Shown here in pieces: positions 33,153-45,051 of a stretch of 64,000 nucleotides of DNA. Under the pieces are notes generated by a model. It was not told the DNA's origin. It saw nothing but the letters and a program-made list of their open reading frames with translations, and searched no databases. How positions within the stretch are numbered: the first letter of the stretch is position 1; every line of letters begins with the position of its first letter. Where the stretch lies: contig JAUCEF010000004.1 of assembly GCA_033558025.1 (NCBI GenBank), forward strand, positions 3,782,001 through 3,846,000, read 5' to 3'. The position numbers and the translations under genes are program-made. Source of the stretch: Phytophthora sp. 'mugwort' (Eukaryota; Oomycota; Peronosporomycetes; Peronosporales; Peronosporaceae).

Positions 33153-33491
33153 ATGGTTGACGTTGCCGGCGGAAAGGGAGACGCTGCTAAGGGCGCCAAG
33201 ATCTTCAAGACCAAGTGCGCGCAGTGCCATACCACCAACGCGGGCGGCGCCCACAAGCAGGGCCCCAACCTCTCTGGCATGATCAACCGTCAGTCCGGCC
33301 AGGCCGATGGCTACTCGTACTCGGCTGCCAACAAGAACTCGGGCGTCGTCTGGACTGATGAGACATTGTTCGAGTACCTCCTGGCCCCCAAGAAGTACAT
33401 CAAGGGCACCAAGATGGTGTTCGCCGGCCTGAAGAAACCGCAGGAGCGCCGTGACCTGATTGCTTACCTGATGGAAGCCACCAACGAGTAA
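33153..33491 (+). CDS. CYC1: Cytochrome c
   Basis: This single-exon gene encodes 112 residues of mitochondrial cytochrome c, the soluble electron carrier between complexes III and IV in the intermembrane space. The heme attachment motif CAQCH is at about residues 23-27. Other hallmarks are [50 protein letters not shown] with the axial Met, and a C-terminal helix [15 protein letters not shown]. No presequence is present, as expected. The length is standard. The gene symbol follows general usage and could differ for this species. Confidence 0.98.
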   Translation: MVDVAGGKGDAAKGAKIFKTKCAQCHTTNAGGAHKQGPNLSGMINRQSGQADGYSYSAANKNSGVVWTDETLFEYLLAPKKYIKGTKMVFAGLKKPQERRDLIAYLMEATNE

Positions 33492-34331
33492 GCTTCACGA
33501 GAACACCAGTGGACCGCTACCGGGAGGAGGAGGAGTCGCAAACGGGCAGCGCCGTGAGGATGGCCATGTGCGCGCACTGAAATCACGCCGCGTTACTAGC
33601 TATTTTCTGCTAGATAGCTGGTTGGCATTACCTGACTGCGACGGGCTTCCGATGCACTTGGCACCCTAGATTATATTTTAAACTGCTACAAGAAACATCT
33701 TCTTTGCATCTTACCGAATTTTTATTGTACGTACATACGTGGAACTTCGAGCTTTTGGAGGTAGGAACTTCGAAAAGATGCGATATGCACCGTAGACGTG
33801 GGGCCATACAACAATATTCAGATCGGGTAGGACAGCTATCTCTGCGGCTAAAGAGTTGCGGCTACAGTATTGAAAGTTGTCCCGCGATGATATCAATCAA
33901 CAATAGCGGGCAACAACAGGAGCGGTTGCAGCACTGCTTGCTCTGGTTATAATAGAAATGGACAGTGTTTTAAACTCGTTCAACGGTGCACCACCGAATT
34001 GCTTTATGGCATTTGTTGCTGCACCCGTCTAGTGATATACTCTGTAGTTTGTATTGAGTGTCTCACATCTCACTTACCCTAGCCCTCCCGTGGACCGATG
34101 GCATCGCGGTCTTGGGCAAAGGCAGTCCCTGCGGCCCTGCACCCCGCGCGTGGCTACGCGCGCGCGCATCCGCTTGTCGTTTTATATGACTTTCACCCCC
34201 TCTTTTTCTGGACGGGTACTCTAACCACTCTCTTGCTTTTAAAGCGAAAAATGCAAATAGTAACCTGAAAAAAAATTGGAGCTCTAACAATGTTTGTGTT
34301 GCAGATTGAGTAAATGGACGATGCAGACTGC
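33492..34331. other. Intergenic stretch between convergent genes
   Basis: Only 3' flanks are expected here, and no reading frame with recognisable content was found. A GC alternating tract lies near 34158-34166. Confidence 0.5.
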
Positions 34332-35380
34332 CTAGAGGTGGAATTTTCGGCGTGACGTATCGAGCTGGTGCTGCTTGTGGACCCATTCATACTCGCCAAA
34401 CTTGGTGTCGAACGTGCCCTGCTGCAGCCACCGCAGCTTCATGGTGAAGCGCGGGCCAATCTCCTGTAGACGCGCCTTCTTTTCGTTTTCGAACGTGTAG
34501 CGGTGGTGTCGTACGAAGATGAAGTCGCGCTGGTTGTGGAACGTCACGACCTGGTGGCCCTCGAACTCCGGCTGGTGTTCGAACAGTGAGCCCAGAAAGC
34601 GGCCCACGCGGTGGCCCAAACGCGTCGAAAAGTTGTTGAGAATCAGCTCCGGCTGGTGATTCGTTCGGCGACCGCGCTCCTTGATGCTAGACGTCAACTT
34701 CACGTTTGAGACTTTGAAGAACGCTGTCGGGCCCTCGGGCAGGCGGCTCACAAGCATACTGTAACATCGCAGCAACAGTAGCAAAGTTAGTCAATGTAAC
34801 AACACTATCACCATCAACCATCGCGGACAACATACCCATTGCAGATCTTGCTCTTCTCCGAGAGTACGACTAGGTGCGTGAACTTCTTGTTGCTGGCGAA
34901 CTGCACAATCTCTTTAATGTCGAACGTGCCGCGTTTGTAGTAAAACGAGTTGGGCAGCAGGTCCATAAGGTCCTTGATAAAGTGGTACAGCTCTCCCGAT
35001 GGGAACGGGCGCGTGGTGATCATAAGCTTAGGCGCCTCCTCGTTGGCGAAGATGCTGGCAAACTCATCGTCGCGCTCGTCGCCCTCGATCTCTTCATCGC
35101 CCTCGTTGCTGACCATAGTCACCTCCTTCTCGCGCGTATTATCGATGGTGCGCGGCTCCATCTTTGGCGCCTCCTCGCCCTTCTCCTCAGCCTCGCGCAG
35201 GCGCTCGAGCTTCGCCGCCTTCTTGGCCTCCTTCTTCTCCTTGCGGAACTTTTGCATCACGATCTGGCGCTTCATCTTGTTCTTGATGTGCGACGGGTTG
35301 CGCATCTGGAACGCAGGTTCGGCGCCGTCCGCCTCATCATCTTTGTTGTCCTTCTTCGCTCGTTTGTATGGAGGCGCCAT
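34332..35380 (-). CDS. RPF1: Ribosome production factor 1 (Brix domain protein)
   Basis: Exons 35380-34836 and 34758-34332 (intron 34759-34835, 77 bp) encode 323 residues. The basic N-terminus includes [27 protein letters not shown], typical of RPF1. The Brix domain runs from about 130 to 300, with [57 protein letters not shown] and [19 protein letters not shown]. The C-terminus [22 protein letters not shown] matches the family ending. RPF1 acts in the nucleolus in maturation of the large-subunit rRNA. Length fits the yeast and human proteins. It is divergent from PEX14 across 251 bp. Confidence 0.95.
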
Positions 35381-35631
35381 GTTGCTTGCGACGTGCACGG
35401 AACGCAGCTATTCCTTCTGCTTGTTTAAGCTGCTCGTCGTCAGCCAGCCAAGTCGGATGTGTATGAAATAAGGTATGCTTCTGCTAATTTGGGTGTGTGT
35501 AGTGGGATTTTATGCCAAAATTACGTATTTTGGGCTCTTCCGAATAGTAAAATTGGGGACTTGCGTTCCTGCAGTCAACGTAATAGTCATTTGTCAGATT
35601 CAAGTTGGCTCTCGGAGCGAGCAGCGCAGCG
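35381..35631. promoter_or_regulatory. Shared upstream region of RPF1 and PEX14
   Basis: The 251 bp between two divergent start codons must hold both promoters. No specific core element could be assigned with confidence. Confidence 0.5.
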
Positions 35632-37795
35632 ATGGCCTTGCGCGAGGAAATGGTGGAGAACGGGCTCAAATTCCTGCAGCATCCGAACGTCCAGGTGCGT
35701 CGCCTCTTATCTGCTGTCTCCCGCGTCTCTCGCGCTATGTGTCACGTTCTGGCGCCACATATTCGCTTGACGATCACTCACGCGATATCTCTGTTTACTG
35801 CAGTCGACGCCACTGTCCGAGCGCGTGTCGTTTCTCGAGGGAAAGGGCATGACCAAGGAGGAGATTCAAGAGGCAATTGAGCGACACCAGAACGGTGGCA
35901 CAGCGAACTCTACAGCGGCGCCAGCGCAGACGGTAGTGCAGCCCATGCAGCAGCTGACGACGGCAGCCCCGATGATGATGACTGCCGCTTCGCCCATGCA
36001 GCAGATGATGCACCATCAAGCGCGGTATCCTGCCTATGTTCGAGTGCTGTGGACGGTGTCGTCGCTGGTCGGTGCAGCTTCGATATTGACGTTCCTGTGG
36101 AACTACGCGGTGCAGTCGGGCTACATCCCGTGGCTGGTTAGTTAACTGATTCGTATCGTCTCTGTGTGATATGGTCATATTGCTGACAACTGTTATTTTG
36201 TTGGGGTGATGTTGCAGCGGCCAATGCCACTTCTGTTAGAGGCTGCCAAGGTGCAGGAGGAGAAGGAGCAGGAGGCAAAGAAGGACGAGGCTTTACTAGC
36301 TGAGCTTTCGAGCGTGTCGGCGGCTATCCAAAAGCAGACGGAAGAACTGGCGAAGTTAAGTTCGTCATTGGACGAAAAGGAGCGCGACTTGCAGAGCAAG
36401 AAGCTCCTGGCCGCCCAGATTTCCAGCTCGCTGGCTGAACAGGGCAATGCGCAGTCTATCTCTGAGCTGAAAGCTGAGATCTCAACGCTGAAGGCGTTGT
36501 TGCTTTCGAAGAAGACGGAGAGTGATAATGAGTCTGCTGTAACTACCGTGGAGACGAAGAAGAATGGAGATATAAAAAGGCAGATGGTGTCAGCCTCTGT
36601 AAACAAGACTACTGAAGCGGCCACAACATCGGTCAACCCGCAGCAACCGCCTGCTGTGGTCCCTCATGTAGTGTCTAAGGCCGAGCGAATGGAGAAAGCA
36701 TTGAAGAAGCTCAGAACTGAGGTATGTGTCTGGCTGATATGTATATTGCCCGACCGTGACTAAAGTGTGCTTTATCTCAATATGCAGAACTCACTGGAAC
36801 AACTAAAGCTGGCAGCGGGCATTCTCAGTATGTATGTCAAGAATCTCGTCGAGGTAAGGCCAAATGCAGCATAATGGTTGTCCCAGCATATGTAGCGGCA
36901 TCTGATAATGTAATTGTATGTTGCAGAACCCGGACGTACCTCGCTATCGTCGTATTGCTCCTGGGAACGCGAACTTTAAGCAAAAGATTGAGCCTCTCAA
37001 GGTATTTTTTCGTTTTCTAAGTGGTAAAATGTCGATATGTTGGTGCTAAAACGTTGCTTGTTTTTTTGCCTTCTGAAGCATCACGAGGAATTGCTCCAGT
37101 CTATTGGCTTTGAGACGACAGGTTTCAACATGGAGTGGAAGTGGCATACGGCGAGCAAGACGACGGGTGCATTTGATGAGAATCTTGCCATTCTGCGCGC
37201 ATTACTGAAGGCTTTGCAGTCGCTCACGAACCCAAAGTCGTCTTCAAACCTGTCGCTCGAGGAGATTGCACACGCTAGTCTCGAGGCGTTTTTTGCGGAA
37301 CAGGAGGCGGCTTCGACGACGACCACGACGACTACAATTACCACCTCTAGCGCCACTGAAGAGAAGCGTTTGGCGGTGCAGAGCAGTAGCAATTTGTTTG
37401 GTGGCAGCAGTGCGCCGACGAGCTCTGCCTCCACGAATCTCGACGCGTTCATGGCGCGTCTAGAGCAGCAAACCAGCGTCAGCAATATCGCGAATGATGA
37501 CGCAAGTGTGGAGAAAGCTCAGTCATCGTCATTGACCACGACGGCAGCAGGTGATGACGAGGAGAAGACGCCGCTGCCCGTGACCAGCTCAATCTCCCCG
37601 ACGGTTACGGCGGGCGGGCCGTCATATCCGGAGTCGTTCAAGGAGGTGATGGATCTCATCCAGAAAGGTGAGACAGTGCCGGGCATCCGTGACATCGAGG
37701 ATAAGCTGTCTGTCGACTCGAGTGTGTTGCTGAGCGAGCAGATGAAGGCTGGCGAGGTGGCCACGTCCAAACCCTGGGAGAAGATCAAGGCATAG
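35632..37795 (+). CDS. PEX14: Peroxin 14 with an internal PUB domain
   Basis: Six exons (35632-35694, 35804-36136, 36218-36721, 36788-36853, 36927-37001, 37079-37795) give 585 residues. The N-terminal PEX14 helical domain reads REEMVENGLKFLQHPNVQSTPLSERVSFLEGKGMTKEEIQEAIE and binds the PEX5 import receptor in known homologues. A membrane segment lies at about 105-130 (VLWTVSSLVGAASILTFLW), followed by a long coiled coil (about 137-280). Then comes a segment that matches the PUB fold, at about 301-395 (ENPDVPRYRRIAPGNANFKQKIEPLK..EELLQSIGFE). The C-terminus carries YPESFKEVMDLIQKGETVPGIRDIED and PWEKIKA, a conserved tail found in plant PEX14. It docks matrix-protein import at the peroxisome. 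The PUB domain is unusual for PEX14. Confidence 0.93.
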
Positions 37796-39414
37796 CTTCA
37801 GGAAGAAGGCATTAATACAGGATGTAGCCATGTTTCGTTGCACACTGTGCATAGGCGCGAGGGTGCATGTGTCTTGAAGTTTATGAGCACTCACTAGCTG
37901 CAGCGCAGATGTGCATGGTAATACTCAGCATCTTCTAATGGCCGACGATTTATTGCATCGATTATAGTTTTAAACGGCGTTTTCTGTTATCAACGAGGTG
38001 CATTAAGGGCGCTCTGCCGCTGATGATCGGCAGCATCCTCACTAACTCACCTGCTTCAACTGATCGGTGCACCTTTCCAGAAATTCTCTGGAGAGCATTG
38101 GGACTGAAATCAGTCGCAGTGAGCGTAAGGGCGCGCACGAGTGAGGGTCATGAACGAAGCCAATTAAGCAGATCACCGCGCACTTGCACTTAGCCTCCAG
38201 CGGAATAGTGTGCGTGCGAATCCCTAAAAGTCTTGCCTTGTCGCTGGCTGTACTGCGTTTCACTATTTGAAGCAGAAGAGCGAATACTTCTGCCGCGAGG
38301 AGGCCAGTTTTCTCTCGATGAGTGCAAAGCTGCGCGTTTGTCGCATGACGCTGTTCCGAACGGTGGCGCGATACGTGCAGTCAGGGGCGCCAGTTCATTG
38401 CTACATACAAACCGCAAGTTCACCACTGTTGCCACCGGATCGTATCACCTCGCAAAACCGATAGTCGCGTGTTGGGATCTCGTTTCACAGGCGAGACCAC
38501 AGTCCTAGGCTGCCAAAAATATGTGCAGAACGTCGGGCGCAGTTTCCAGTTTGCCTTGAAGGGGGCAAGTGATTGTTTCGTAGCGAATGGAGAGCAACGT
38601 GTTCTGATTTTCTCGCAGTTGAGGGCGTCGAATACCTGAAGGTGAGCTTCTTGTCGTCATTATCAGTCCCCGGGCCCTTCAGTCTCGCGCTTAGACCTCT
38701 CATGTTGTCCTGTCCATGTGTTTGTCTGCTGGATCCATGTTCGTTCCTATTGTAGCCCCGCCATCGGAAGCTTCCGGCCCATGCATGAAAGCGATGGCTT
38801 GTGAGCTGATATAGCGACGGGAGCACTCTTTGCTGGATGATTGGACTGGTGTTGGTCGGCCGGTGGCTCGACTCCATCTGTCGGCGACGCGATGTCCTGG
38901 AAGAGCGAGCGAGCTGGGGGGGGGGGGGGGGGGGGCGAGGTCGCCGATAAACTGGTAGCTGCAGCTTCCCCTTTGTGTGGGGCTTTGCGCTGTGCGTCTC
39001 ATTTTGAGGTTCATTTGCGCTCGAGCGGGATCCAGTGTCCGTCGATCTATCGGTTTGCTGACAATGTGGCGGCGCAGGTCGCATCACACTTCCTGGCTGG
39101 TTGATGGCGTCGAAGGAGGAAGATGTCCGACATGTCATGAAGGTTTGTTTTTGCGTGTATAAATATGTTTTTTTTATTGTCGGGGTTTTTAGCGCTTTTC
39201 TACTTTTTCTAAACTGATGGCGGCATAACGAGCGTAGCGCTGCATGCGGAGAGTGGTGCTGCTGTTAAGCGACGAGGGCGCGCGCGTAGCTGCAAGCCCG
39301 TGGTCGCCTGGTGAACTCGCCGTGTCAGGCTCCTTCTGGCTCGATGGTGCTTGGCTACTAGGGGCGCGCCCAACGAGGGGAGCCCTCTCGCTCACTCTCT
39401 CGCGTCGCAGCCTC
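37796..39414. other. Intergenic stretch with a 20 bp G homopolymer
   Basis: No gene was supported between PEX14 and the cyclin, which converge. A pure run of 20 G occupies 38916-38935. Long overlapping frames around 38485-39138 look like chance products of GC-rich sequence. Confidence 0.5.
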
Positions 39415-40733
39415 TTACAAGCAGTACTTAAACTTCTTTCCAGAACAAATCGTGTTTTCGGCGTCCTTACCGCGTTTGCGAGACAGTCTTCCGTTGCTCG
39501 CCGCTCGCGTCGCTGCAGTGCTTCCCAACAACTTGTCAGCACTTGAACTATCGTTGGCAATAGGGAAACTGTCCAGCAGCGACGCGGGCGTCGCAGGAAT
39601 CTGTGCCGTCTCGCGGGGACTTTCCTCACTGTCCTTGACATGTGATTTGACGTCGTGGTCGAAGTCGTGGTCGTACGGTGACCGGCCTTGGCTGCTGCCA
39701 CACTCGGGGGACGTCACGCATGCGGCGGAGTCCATTGGCGACGATACCATGGGCGACGAGTGCTCTTGCTCCACGACGTCCATCTCTACAAATGACGCGG
39801 GGCTCTCGACCGGCTTGGGCGGGTGAAACATATAAACTAACTTCGACAGTCCCGCCGCGAGCACAGTCGTTTTGATGTACGGCGCCGTGTAGGCTTTGAG
39901 CAAATTGCGAGCCGCATCTAAATAAACGGGAGAACACAGCTTTCTTTAAACATTGCCAGCACCCTCGACAAGAGAACATAGTTCACAAGCATGGCAATAC
40001 CTTGCAAGGTATGAAGAGGGGTCGCCAACGCACTCCACCACGGTAGGCCACTGGCTGTGCACAGGTCCTCCGGCACGTAAGTCTCGTAGAGACCAGCTAG
40101 GTACACTGCACCAGCCGCCAGGTCCACCGACTCAAGTCGCAAACACGCCACCGTGTAGGCACTATCGTTTAAGAACGACCACGCTACCTGTTTAATTTTG
40201 CTGCTCTGGATCTTGACCTCCTGCTCGTTCAAATGCTGCAGCCGCACCACCTTGTCCACCTTCTCGTTAATGTACTTGTACGGGTGAGACAGCGTCAGCT
40301 CGTACGTCAGATTGTGAAGAACGACACCCTCCATCGAAATGATCTTGCCGGCGATGGCTTGCGGGTCGTGCTTCTGAATGGCGAAAACTTGGTCCTTTTC
40401 GACGACCTTGCGCACAGCGACGTACACCTTGGCGACGTAGACGATCTTCTTAGGGCTCTCCTCGGCCTTGGAGCCGAGTAGCACACAGGCGGCCGCGACC
40501 AAGTACTTGTCATAGCGCACGAGCGATTGTCGCATGTAAAAGCGATGAAGGTAGTTGGCTGCGCTGATCTGAGCGAGTTTGGGTAGGTCCAGGGATTTCG
40601 CCATCTTCTCAATAAAGTCGCACGCCTTGCGGCGGAGCACCAGCTCATCCGAGTACTTCATGCCGTCACGCTGGGACGGCGTGGCCCGCAGCTCCTGTTC
40701 CGTGAAGATCCAGTCACTCGACGTAGCTGTCAT
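39415..40733 (-). CDS. Cyclin of the T/K/L (transcriptional) type
   Basis: Exons 40733-40001 and 39917-39415 (intron 39918-40000, 83 bp) encode 411 residues. Two cyclin folds cover about residues 25-165 and 170-270. Characteristic blocks are RRKACDFIEKMAKSLDLPKLAQISAANYLHRFY, AAACVLLGSKAEESPKKI, GVVLHNLTYELTLSHPYKYI and AWSFLNDSAYTVACLRLESVDLAAGAVYLAG. These are closest to cyclins that activate CDK9, CDK12 or CDK11 in transcription and splicing. The C-terminus is acidic and Ser-rich and ends in a basic cluster (RKRGKD, KKFKYCL) that may be a nuclear signal. The start at 40733 is chosen because the sequence just upstream is low-complexity. T, K and L types cannot be separated by eye. Confidence 0.88.
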
Positions 40734-42322
40734 GTTTGTTGGCGTTGGTGTGTGAATGTGGGTAGGTATGCAACGGGTGGGTGTTTGTTGGGTATGTGAG
40801 TTTAAACAGCGAAACTGTGGCACAATCGACGCAGAAAAACACACAGTCAGAACGTCATCTTTACTATCTCTGCCGTCGAGGCACTAGCACGCTTTACCTG
40901 CTGGAAATGATCTCCACCAAAAACGGTAAACGCTTCGATAGCGCACGGAAAACGGGCCGCAACTCTTTGAGCCAAAAGGCGCTCGTCCGGTGGCGACGAG
41001 AGCGCTGCGAGTTGTTCCGTCGGGCAGTCGAGTGCTCTGACCTGTCCTGCCTTCCCTCTCTTGCCCCGAGTGCCGCTGCGGATGCTGCTTCTGAGGCCGC
41101 TGGTTCCTCAAGTCGCTGCTGTCCTGCTGGCTTGCTGTCGGCGTGCGCACTCTTGTCCAAGCGCGCGATTCTTGAGTTCTCCCCCCCAACCTGCCACGCG
41201 GCTTTTCTTCGCAAAGAATTGCAAAAGAATTGCAAATGAATTGCAAAATGAGTGGCCAGAGCGCACTCTCGACTCGATGTCTTGGGTTTTGTATTGGCCG
41301 ATTATAACGGCTATAGGGATGGAAGTCGTGGAGGTCTGGGATGGGGCGTCTTACTTCACTAAATATAAAATTTGTAATCACCCCCCCCCGAGGGGAAGAG
41401 AACGTTCTAGATTTCTGTGCGCGGGAAGCGCACGCCAGGCTATTTATTGGTTCCCGATGTGCAATTCAAAGCGCGCGAATACCAAAAATAATCTCCTGGC
41501 GCACTATTCAATGTGCATTTTAGTAGCTACAATGGCTACAGTTGTTGTTTCGGAACTTTTGATGGCAACCGATGGAAGTAAGGGATTAAGTACATGTAAC
41601 TACATATAGCTAGATAGCTGACGCTCCATAAATCTTGCATTTCTTGCCTTGATTTTTTTTTGGCAATGGCTTAGCAACCCTCATCGGCAAGCTCAATGTG
41701 CCCAAAAGCGTGTTGCTGTTTGGCTTTAATTGCTATCGCATGTTTAAAAACTGGAGACACATCTTTTGGCGCGGGACTATTCCAATGCAGGCAGGACCGC
41801 AACTTGCTAGAGCTACAGTTCGAAACATCGCAGAGAAGATATGCAGTACATGCATTTATGCCGTTGACGTTCGCTGATGTCCCGATTAGCAAAAGTTGAA
41901 CCGGCAGATCTCGTATTGCACACCGGTCGGATGTCGACGGCGTTGGCGGTATGTTTTGCCGCAACTGGCAAGATACGCTGTCGTTATAGCCCAGGTCTCA
42001 CCTTGAGTATCACCGCACCGCGCCATATCGACTGCCATATTGCGTAGCAAAGGCCAGTTATGTTTGAAGGACCAAATCTCACGTTTTGGTCCTCAATTCA
42101 AATCACGATTCAGTTTGACTTTCCCCCTGTTTTCAGCGTGCATAAAGCCAGCGATGTTCCACGAGAATATTCCGGCCACGGAAACCGACTTGATTGGATG
42201 ATCGCATCGTAGCGTCGAAAATTTTGCGCGAAGGGGTTGTAAACGAAACCGCCCGCTTCAACGTCAACGAGATCAATTCGGACTAAATCGCAAGACAAAA
42301 TAGCGGACGACACCCAAACACT
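40734..42322. other. Intergenic stretch
   Basis: It contains the cyclin upstream region, a C-run near 41381-41389 and possible decayed transposon sequence at 41650-42310 that I could not assign. No host gene was supported. Confidence 0.4.
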
Positions 42323-44913
42323 CTACATATTAAGCACGACTGGGTGTCCACCCAGAAGCGACGGAGTGAGAGCTGCGCCCACGGCGGCATCGGCAGCCGT
42401 TTGCAAGTGCAATTGCGACGGTTGGTCCAGGCGTCGCTGTAAAAACCGTTGAAGCAGCTCATTGCGCACTAACGCGTTGCCTGTGCCGATCATCCTGTCG
42501 TCAGGCAAGCAAAGCGATCAGTTAATACTCGAGCTAATTGGAGGCAGAATGCAAGGCAAGAGAATACACCTACGGTTGCACGGGCACTAAGGGCTGCAGC
42601 TCCGAGGGGATCATGGCGAAGAGGTTGTCCACGAGACCACGGGACAGCGCGGCGCTGATATCGCCCATGCTCCAGTTGTTCATCCGCAGCTTCAAGATGC
42701 TGCCAGTGGCGTTGGGGTCTGCACGCTCGCCGTTGAGCGTGGGCACGAACGTGAGCATTGTGTCCTGGTGTTGTACTCCCAGACTGATCAAGCGGGCGTA
42801 AACCTCGGCTTCGCGTTGCGCAGTCTGCTCTTCGTTGCAGTCCTTAGAAGCTGGAGCGAGCCCCATCTCCTCGGTCCATTGCTGCCACTGCTGCACCAGC
42901 CACGCGAACGTATTACCGCTGCATGAACACAAAAGTGATTAGTGAATTGAAGCAGAAGCGTAGGGAAGAAATGTTAAAAACGAACCCAGAAAGCGACGCC
43001 GCCACGCCCAAGAAACGGTCTTCGAATAGGAACGGCCGCACTTCAAAGCTCGAGTTGTCCTGACTTTCAGCCACGTTTTCCGAGCTTGAAGACAGCTTCG
43101 CAACGTCTGCACCAGTCAGTACCATGGCTATCTGTGCCGACGTGCCAATGTTTACCACTTTTAGGATCAAAAGCAAAGAGGTAGCATAACGTTAGTCGCA
43201 GTGAGTAATACGCTGTGATACAAGCAACGTACGCGTTAAACCGGACTCGCTATCCGGCTGCGACTGCCGCTTGGACAGAGCGGCCAGCACGGAGCACGGA
43301 TGGTCACCCATCGGGACGTACACGGGCTTATTGACGGGCAGTCCGAAGCCAGCGTAGCCTGCAGAGCTGTGACCAATGCAAGTGCCCGGCTTCATCACAG
43401 TAGGGAGCATCGAGGACGGAATTCGCAGTGCGCGCAACACTCTTGGGTCCCAGCTCTGGGTTTGCAGATGAAGACCTCCCCAACTGTGAGCATCAGTAGT
43501 GTCCATAAACGTCTCGCTAGGAAGCGTATGACCACACAAAACGAAAGACACCAAGTCATGAATTGTTCCACACGCGTCCATGCCCACCAACGTACGCGGA
43601 GAGTTTTCCAATGCGTATGCGAAAGAAGCGAGGCCGTATCCAGCAGCAATGCGACTGGACGGTGCAGTATTGCCCGTCGTTTTAACGAGAGCAATCTTTT
43701 CCCGGCACTTGTCCAAGTACGAAGACGTACAGCGCTGGTCCTGCCACGTGATGAGCTCGCTCCACACGGGCTCGTAAGTGTCATCATCTTCATGGATCCG
43801 ATGTCCTTCCGTCGCTAGCAATCGTTCCGCTGCTTCGTGGACAGCGCGACTACACCACCACACGATGCCGTGCATTTGACCACAGATTCCGATCGAAACG
43901 ACGCGCTGCCTCGCCGCCTCTGGCAGCAAATTCACGGCGCGCTGAACTGCCAAAAGCACCTGCTCCACATTCTGCACGCCGATGGTATTCTTGACAGTGT
44001 CTTCTCCTGGTCGGGTCGATACGATCACATCGATGAGAGAAACGTTGGCCATGGCAACAGTCTGACCGCCATTCGCTTTCACTAGGACGCACTTAATGGC
44101 CGTAGTGCCGATATCCAGTCCGAATAGCAACGGGCTATCGTCATCTAGCTCGTATTCGTATGAACTGGGCTGCAACGTAGCAGTCTGCAGCTTCCTCGAG
44201 GGCGGTATGGGCTCATTCGACTGCATCGCAGATGCGCTGGAACTTGTCGCTGTAGTTGAACTGGCGCTCGATGTAGTCGTCGTCGTACTGGACCGCGTCG
44301 CTCCTGTGCCTGCTACTGCCTGTGCGAATCCGTGTCGCTCCACGTACCTCTGACAGAGCCTCGCGAGTGCCGCTTGTCCGCTCTCGGCGCTCTTCTTGTC
44401 TGCCATGTAACTCTCGAGCCATTGCGCGTGGTTCTGTCTGATGTAGTCGATCATGTGGGATGACGTCATCTCTCTCCTTTCTCGCCGTCCCTCCTCCAAG
44501 AATGCGCTAAGCTCCCGCCCGAAAGGAAGAATCTCGCGGCGACCCGAGCGACCAATAGACTTCCTGGTTTCCGGGCCCTCAAAGCTGTTGATCTTCTCGG
44601 CGTCATCCAGCCAATGGCGCAGTGTGCGACGCGGCACGCCCTCCATCCGGCAGACCTCGCGCACTCCCGCGACCTGCGCCAGCGCGATGAGCTCGCGCTT
44701 TTTCTTGACCGAGTAATTGGAGCGGTGCTTGATACGTCGTCCGGTCGAGTCTGAACTGACTTCGGGCGCGTCTCCTGTTGCCCCTGTTGACGCGATCGTG
44801 GTCAACACTACATCGGCAGATAGTACGCCACTTCCGCTCGCTCCTGAAACTCCGTTTAGCGCTGGAGACGCAGCGATACTGGCGCTAGTCGCTGCCGCGG
44901 ATGCCGCCTCCAT
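42323..44913 (-). CDS. Transposase-type HTH domains fused to a sedoheptulokinase-like FGGY kinase, copy A
   Basis: Four exons (44913-43233, 43157-42986, 42918-42574, 42494-42323; introns 75, 67 and 79 bp) encode 789 residues. Residues about 59-105 form a psq/pogo-type helix-turn-helix (NYSVKKKRELIALAQVAGVR.. RRTLRHWLDD), and 115-195 a second, Tc5/CENP-B-like one. A Ser/Thr linker leads to a full FGGY kinase from about 264: FGLDIGTTAIKCVLV, GICGQMHGIVWW, WQDQRC (catalytic-type Asp), DAHSWGG, MGDHPCSVLAAL, NIGTSAQIAMVL, SGGNTFAWL and GTGNALVRN. QMHG with WQDQRC and the order of blocks point to sedoheptulokinase, which phosphorylates sedoheptulose beside the pentose phosphate pathway. The DNA-binding half suggests nuclear action. 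Both halves lie in one long uninterrupted first exon. Confidence 0.88.
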
Positions 44914-45051
44914 GCTCGCTTCACTGCAATGATGGGGAAGTATTTCCTTACATCGGATTGGTAGAAATTAAAAAGTGTGTTCATAGGGTGCGCCACACGA
45001 AACGAATCTTATAATCGAGGCTCAGTTTTATATTCGCGGGGTTGATCCTCA
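44914..45051. promoter_or_regulatory. Bidirectional promoter of the two HTH-kinase genes
   Basis: Only 138 bp separate the two start codons. A TTTTATATT stretch lies near 45026-45034, close to the right-hand start. The region is the obvious candidate binding site if either fusion protein regulates its own locus. Confidence 0.6.

Noticed and set aside
34874..35471. Long open frames opposite RPF1
   Set aside because: They are antisense shadows of the RPF1 first exon.
38485..39138. 217-codon open frame on the minus strand
   Set aside because: It spans the G20 run, gives Pro/Ser/Arg-rich low-complexity product with no domain, and overlaps several equally long frames, as expected in GC-rich noncoding DNA.
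40781..41609. Open frames on both strands upstream of the cyclin
   Set aside because: No recognisable domain, no splice logic and no paralogue support.
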